A stretch of DNA of 34,578 nt from an uncultured Bacilli bacterium (GTDB taxonomy: Bacteria; Bacillota_I; Bacilli_A; RF39; UBA660), in the NCBI GenBank assembly GCA_934141615.1, contig CAKPCM010000005.1, positions 1-34,578 on the forward strand. Reading direction: 5' to 3'. The notes beneath the pieces were generated by a model. It was given only the letters and a program-made list of their open reading frames with translations, searched no databases and was not told the DNA's origin. Positions 31,390 to 34,578 of the stretch are shown in pieces. Position 1 is the first letter of the stretch. Every line of letters begins with the position of its first letter. The translations under genes were made by a program, and so were the position numbers.

Positions 31390-32826
31390 ATGAAAAATAA
31401 AAATGATACTATAAAAAACAAGGGATTAATTTTAATAATTATTTTTTCTTTTTCTTTGATATTTTCACTTGTATACGTAAACTTTTACGCAAGTAATATT
31501 TATGTTAAAGACTTTAAAAGTACCGAGGAAATAGAAGTATTTAAAAAATATAAAAACAGTAAGATAACCGCTTGTTATGGAACTAGAATAAGATGTAAAA
31601 AAATCACTTACAAAATAAAGGGAAGCGTTAATACTAAAAGAATTGGTACTTATAACGTAACTTATAAGATTGATTATAAAGATAAGTACGTATCTAAAAT
31701 TAAAAAGGTTACCGTAGTTGATACTAAAAAGCCAGAATTAGTAATTGAAGGTTCCTTTTTAAACGTTTGCCCAAATGGAAAAACAAGTGATGTTAAGATA
31801 AGTGCAACTGATAATTATGATGGTGACATAACAAAAAATGTAAAATATAAAATAGAAAAAAATAAAATTAAATATAGAGTATCAGATTCATCTGGTAATA
31901 TGGCAAGAAAAGAGTTTGATGTTAATATTATGGATAATGAAAAACCTAGTTTAATTTTAAATGACGAATCTATTATATATTTAAGTGTGGGCGCAAAATA
32001 CGTAGAACCAGGCTATGTTGCAATTGATAATTGTGATGGAAACATAACGGATCAAGTTTTAGTAAGTGGTACTGTTGATACTAAAAAGCCTGGTACTTAC
32101 GTTTTAACATACAGCGTAAAAGACGAAGAAGGAAACTTAAGTGAGGTAAAAAGAACCATAAAAGTTTTTCCTAAAAATAATTATAAACCAGGAGTTAATA
32201 CCGCTAAAACAATTTATTTAACGTTTGATGATGGACCTGGAGCACATACGGCAAGACTACTTGATATACTTAAAAATTATAATGTTAAGGCAACCTTTTT
32301 CGTAACGGGATATAATAACAATTACAATGATTTATTAAAAAGGGAAAAAGAAGAAGGTCACACGATTGGTCTTCATAGTTATTCACATAATTATGGTCTT
32401 ATTTATACTTCTATTGATGCTTATATGGAAGATTTATTAAGTATACAAAATAAAGTTAAGGAATATACTGGCGAGGAATCTAAAATAATAAGATTTCCAG
32501 GAGGCAGTTCTAATACGATAAGTAGAAAATATAGAACCCATATAATGAGTGATTTAACAAGTAAGGTAGAATCCCTTGGATTTAGATACTTTGATTGGAC
32601 AATTGTATCAGGTGATGCTGGAGATACTAAGGATTCAAATAAGATAGTGTCAAACGTAACTAGCGGAATTACGGAAGATGGGTTAAACGTTGTTTTAATG
32701 CACGACATAAAACCTTATACGGTAGATGCTATTGAAAGAATAATTACGTTTGGCCTTTCTAATGGATATACGTTTGCACCTCTTACGATGGATAGTCCGG
32801 TTGTGCATCAAAAGGTTAATAACTAA
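31390..32826 (+). CDS. membrane-anchored polysaccharide deacetylase with Ig-like (DUF5011) domains
   Basis: A 478-aa envelope enzyme. A transmembrane helix (about 12-34) anchors it outside the cell. Two or three bacterial Ig-like repeats of the DUF5011 kind follow (about 60-270): TKRIGTYNVTYKIDYKDKYVSKIKKVTVVDTKKPEL and VDTKKPGTYVLTYSVKDEEGN. The NodB domain starts at KTIYLTFDDGPG, with D280 (base) and D281 (metal), H329 and H333 (LHSYSH, metal), RFPGGS, and VLMHD near the end carrying the catalytic His. All catalytic residues are present. It should remove acetyl groups from peptidoglycan GlcNAc or MurNAc, which often gives lysozyme resistance. GAGGAG precedes the ATG. A GH25 muramidase gene follows after its own terminator. 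Confidence 0.93.
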   Translation: MKNKNDTIKNKGLILIIIFSFSLIFSLVYVNFYASNIYVKDFKSTEEIEVFKKYKNSKITACYGTRIRCKKITYKIKGSVNTKRIGTYNVTYKIDYKDKYVSKIKKVTVVDTKKPELVIEGSFLNVCPNGKTSDVKISATDNYDGDITKNVKYKIEKNKIKYRVSDSSGNMARKEFDVNIMDNEKPSLILNDESIIYLSVGAKYVEPGYVAIDNCDGNITDQVLVSGTVDTKKPGTYVLTYSVKDEEGNLSEVKRTIKVFPKNNYKPGVNTAKTIYLTFDDGPGAHTARLLDILKNYNVKATFFVTGYNNNYNDLLKREKEEGHTIGLHSYSHNYGLIYTSIDAYMEDLLSIQNKVKEYTGEESKIIRFPGGSSNTISRKYRTHIMSDLTSKVESLGFRYFDWTIVSGDAGDTKDSNKIVSNVTSGITEDGLNVVLMHDIKPYTVDAIERIITFGLSNGYTFAPLTMDSPVVHQKVNN

Positions 32827-32852
32827 GAGAATTTATTTTATTCTCTTTTTTT
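32825..32852 (+). terminator. terminator after the deacetylase gene
   Basis: AAGAGAAT (32825-32832) pairs with ATTCTCTT (32840-32847), seven-base loop, T7. It begins at the stop codon. Confidence 0.8.
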
Positions 32853-32922
32853 GTGGTTTAATAATTATTCATAAAATGATTAATTGCATTAAATATTAGT
32901 GAAAAAAGGGGGAAAAAATTTT

Positions 32923-33873
32923 ATGCAAAAAAAGGGAATTGACATAAGTCACCATCAAGGAGACATCAACTTTGACAAATTAAAAGGAAACATAGATTTT
33001 GCAATGGTAAGGACAAGTTATGGTTCGTTTTATGAGGATAAAAAATATAAAAGAAACATAAAGGAGTTAGAAAGAGTAAAAATTCCGTACGGATTATATC
33101 ACTTTTCATATGCAACAAATGTAGAGTCTGCAAAAAAGGAGGCTACTGGGTTTATAAACATAATAAAAAAATATAATCCTACTTATCCGGTTGTAATTGA
33201 TATAGAAAGCTCTAGCAGAACATCTAACGTTAGGAAAGATACACTAGTTGATATAACATCTACCATATGTTCTATGATAGAAAGTGCCGGATATTACGTA
33301 ATGATATATGCTAATAAAGATTATTTAACTGGTAAATTAAATAGTTCAAAACTAGATAGATATGATAAGTGGCTTGCCGAGTGGAGTAGTAAACCTACGT
33401 ATAATAAAAACTTTGGTATGTGGCAGTATTCATCTAAGGGAAGTATGCCTGGAATAGTAGGAAACGTTGATTTAAATATCTCTTATAAAGATTATCCTAG
33501 TATAATTAACAATAAAAAGCCAGATACATCATCTATTGATAGAAAAGAAGAAGACAGTAATTCCGTTATAAATTACGTTGTTAAAAAAGGAGACACTCTA
33601 AGCGCTATTGCTAGTAAATATAACACCAATTATAAATCTTTAGCAGAGTATAACAACATCAAGGATCCTAATAAGATATATATAGGTCAAATAATAAAAA
33701 TACCAAATAAAACGACTTCAGCGCCAACAACTTACATTGTAAAAAAAGGAGATACACTAAGTGCTATTGCAAGTAAATATAATACTACTTGGCAAAAACT
33801 ATATGAAAAAAATAAAAGCGTAATTGGTAAAAATCCTAATAAAATATATCCAGGAATGGTATTAAAAATATAA
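32923..33873 (+). CDS. GH25 muramidase with two C-terminal LysM domains
   Basis: A 316-aa cell-wall hydrolase that cleaves the MurNAc-GlcNAc bond. The GH25 domain starts at GIDISHHQGDINFDKL (D7) and has D93 and E95 in VVIDIES as the catalytic DxE, then MIYANKDYL and MWQYSSKG. A short linker leads to two LysM peptidoglycan-binding repeats (about 218-262 and 271-315), both starting VVKKGDTLSAIASKYNT or a near copy. There is no signal peptide: the ORF starts MQKKGIDISHH. I chose ATG at 32923 with AAGGGGG ten bases upstream; a GTG at 32899 would overlap that site and adds no signal. Release by lysis, a holin or non-classical export are options. Confidence 0.93.
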   Translation: MQKKGIDISHHQGDINFDKLKGNIDFAMVRTSYGSFYEDKKYKRNIKELERVKIPYGLYHFSYATNVESAKKEATGFINIIKKYNPTYPVVIDIESSSRTSNVRKDTLVDITSTICSMIESAGYYVMIYANKDYLTGKLNSSKLDRYDKWLAEWSSKPTYNKNFGMWQYSSKGSMPGIVGNVDLNISYKDYPSIINNKKPDTSSIDRKEEDSNSVINYVVKKGDTLSAIASKYNTNYKSLAEYNNIKDPNKIYIGQIIKIPNKTTSAPTTYIVKKGDTLSAIASKYNTTWQKLYEKNKSVIGKNPNKIYPGMVLKI

Positions 33874-33878
33874 GTTTG

Positions 33879-33906
33879 GTTAACACTACATAGTGTTAAC
33901 TTTTTT
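33879..33906 (+). terminator. terminator after the muramidase gene
   Basis: GTTAACACT (33879-33887) pairs with AGTGTTAAC (33892-33900), ACAT loop, then T6. Nine perfect base pairs. Confidence 0.9.
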
Positions 33907-33914
33907 ATTTTATA

Positions 33915-33943
33915 TTGACTTTGATAAAAAATAAATGTATTCT
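33915..33943 (+). promoter_or_regulatory. promoter of the TasA-like gene
   Basis: TTGACT (33915-33920), exact 17-bp spacer, TATTCT (33938-33943), then a long AAAGGAGAGGAG ribosome site at 33957-33968. The combination predicts high expression. Confidence 0.65.
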
Positions 33944-33974
33944 ATATTTAGATAATAAAGGAGAGGAGATTATA

Positions 33975-34487
33975 ATGAAAAAGCAAAGTATAGCAATCAT
34001 TGGTGTTATAGCATTCGTTTTAGCAGTTGCAGTAGGTTACGCATTATTCAGCGATACATTAACTGTTAAAGGTACTGCAACAGCAACTGGTGATTTTGAT
34101 GTTGAATTTACTAAGGTAGGAACAATTACTAAGGTAGGTTATACAGGTGCTGGTGATAGCGAAATAGCAGTAATTTCACCTGATAAAAACACATTAACAG
34201 TTACTGTTAACAAACTTGACTATCCAGGAGCTTACGTAACAATTCCTGTTACTATAACTAATAAAGGTTCAGTTTCAGCTAAGTTAAAGAACATTAAAGA
34301 AACTGGTCTAACAGAAGATAGCAGAGCTATAAAAGTTACGTATACTGGTGTTGCAGCAAGTGATACTCCAATTAATACTAATGATACTCAAGAGATGAAT
34401 ATCAAAGTAGAATGGGATAGTACCGTAAATACTGGTTCATCAGACGTAACTTTCCAAATTCAATTGGAATACGAACAAGCACAATAA
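33975..34487 (+). CDS. TasA/CalY-like secreted protein with SipW-type signal peptide
   Basis: A 170-aa secreted protein. MKKQSIAIIGVIAFVLAVAVGYALFSDTL is an N-terminal signal of the SipW-dependent kind, followed directly by a beta-sandwich body (VKGTATATGDFDVEFT, then LDYPGAYVTIPVTITNKGSVSAKLKNI, ending VTFQIQLEYEQAQ). This matches the TasA/camelysin group, which forms extracellular fibres or surface layers in Bacilli and is processed by signal peptidase SipW. It is shorter than TasA (261 aa), lacking some of the inserted loops. I chose the ATG at 33975 for its strong ribosome site. A SipW-like peptidase gene would be expected nearby but the window ends. A strong terminator follows. Confidence 0.82.
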   Translation: MKKQSIAIIGVIAFVLAVAVGYALFSDTLTVKGTATATGDFDVEFTKVGTITKVGYTGAGDSEIAVISPDKNTLTVTVNKLDYPGAYVTIPVTITNKGSVSAKLKNIKETGLTEDSRAIKVTYTGVAASDTPINTNDTQEMNIKVEWDSTVNTGSSDVTFQIQLEYEQAQ

Positions 34488-34532
34488 AAATGGGATTTAT
34501 CCGAGACTGCTGAAAAAGTAGTTAAAATTAAA

Positions 34533-34572
34533 ACTGATATTTAGATATATTCTCTAAATATCAGTCTTTTTT
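34533..34572 (+). terminator. strong terminator after the TasA-like gene
   Basis: ACTGATATTTAGA (34533-34545) pairs with TCTAAATATCAGT (34553-34565), a perfect 13-bp stem, then C and T6. A smaller hairpin (ACTGCT/AGTAGT, 34506-34522, one G.T pair) lies between it and the stop codon. Confidence 0.88.
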
Positions 34573-34578
34573 AGTTGA

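Noticed and set aside
1..34578. Alternative genetic code with TGA as Trp, as in Mycoplasma-like lineages
   Set aside because: Conserved Trp positions use TGG, and TGA is the natural stop of several genes (for example ogt at 5002-5004 and the ThrE gene at 11375-11377).

Overview
The window is strongly AT-rich and densely coded. It reads as a chromosome segment from a Gram-positive, low-GC bacterium of the Bacillota, most likely a host-associated anaerobe of the class Bacilli in the broad Erysipelotrichales/RF39 sense. The support is AGGAGG-type ribosome sites, short extended -10 promoters, a CIRCE heat-shock operator, a phosphoketolase, a GH25/LysM muramidase, a TasA-like secreted protein and a GXT collagen-like surface protein. 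TGG encodes Trp and TGA ends several genes, so the standard bacterial code applies. There are no rRNA or tRNA genes, no insertion sequences, no CRISPR array and no prophage block. The taxonomic placement is an inference from gene content.

Layout. 1-4.3 kb: redox and detoxification genes (iron-sulfur flavoprotein, nitroreductase, Cys-rich unknown), then a TetR regulator divergent from a short-chain dehydrogenase plus a zinc alcohol dehydrogenase. 4.4-5.6 kb: two overlapping DNA alkylation repair genes (ogt-like, tag). 5.6-10.5 kb: collagen-like protein, a membrane-anchored unknown, an ArsP_2-type permease with a His/Cys loop, phosphoglycerate mutase (gpmI) and a small membrane protein. 10.5-14 kb: a promoter, candidate pseudoknot RNA and terminator in front of a two-gene threonine/serine exporter, then RNase R on the opposite strand. 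14-17.8 kb: a membrane unknown, a sirtuin, and an ABC exporter preceded by a long leader with tandem promoters, a 20-codon ORF, a long inverted repeat and a terminator. 17.8-23.6 kb: small heat-shock protein under CIRCE, an acyltransferase-like protein, a sensor-kinase-like protein without its phospho-acceptor residues, and phosphoketolase. 23.6-28.3 kb: two convergent membrane-anchored proteins sharing a C-terminal domain, a DUF2974 hydrolase, and an HTH-metallophosphoesterase fusion. 28.3-34.6 kb: FabG-like reductase, DinD/BRO-like protein, a PLP enzyme of the YnbB family, then envelope genes (polysaccharide deacetylase, GH25-LysM muramidase, TasA-like protein).

How it fits together. Most genes are single transcription units: hairpin terminators with T runs follow the stop codons closely, and the next promoter starts within a few bases. 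Clear multi-gene units are flavoprotein-nitroreductase-unknown, SDR-ADH, ogt-tag (4-bp overlap) and the ThrE pair (4-bp overlap). The most promising undescribed elements are regulatory: the ABC-exporter leader near 15.7-16.0 kb, which looks like a ribosome-sensing attenuator, and the pseudoknot-terminator RNA near 10.5 kb. The degenerate kinase-receiver hybrid at 19.4-21.2 kb is the most unusual protein.
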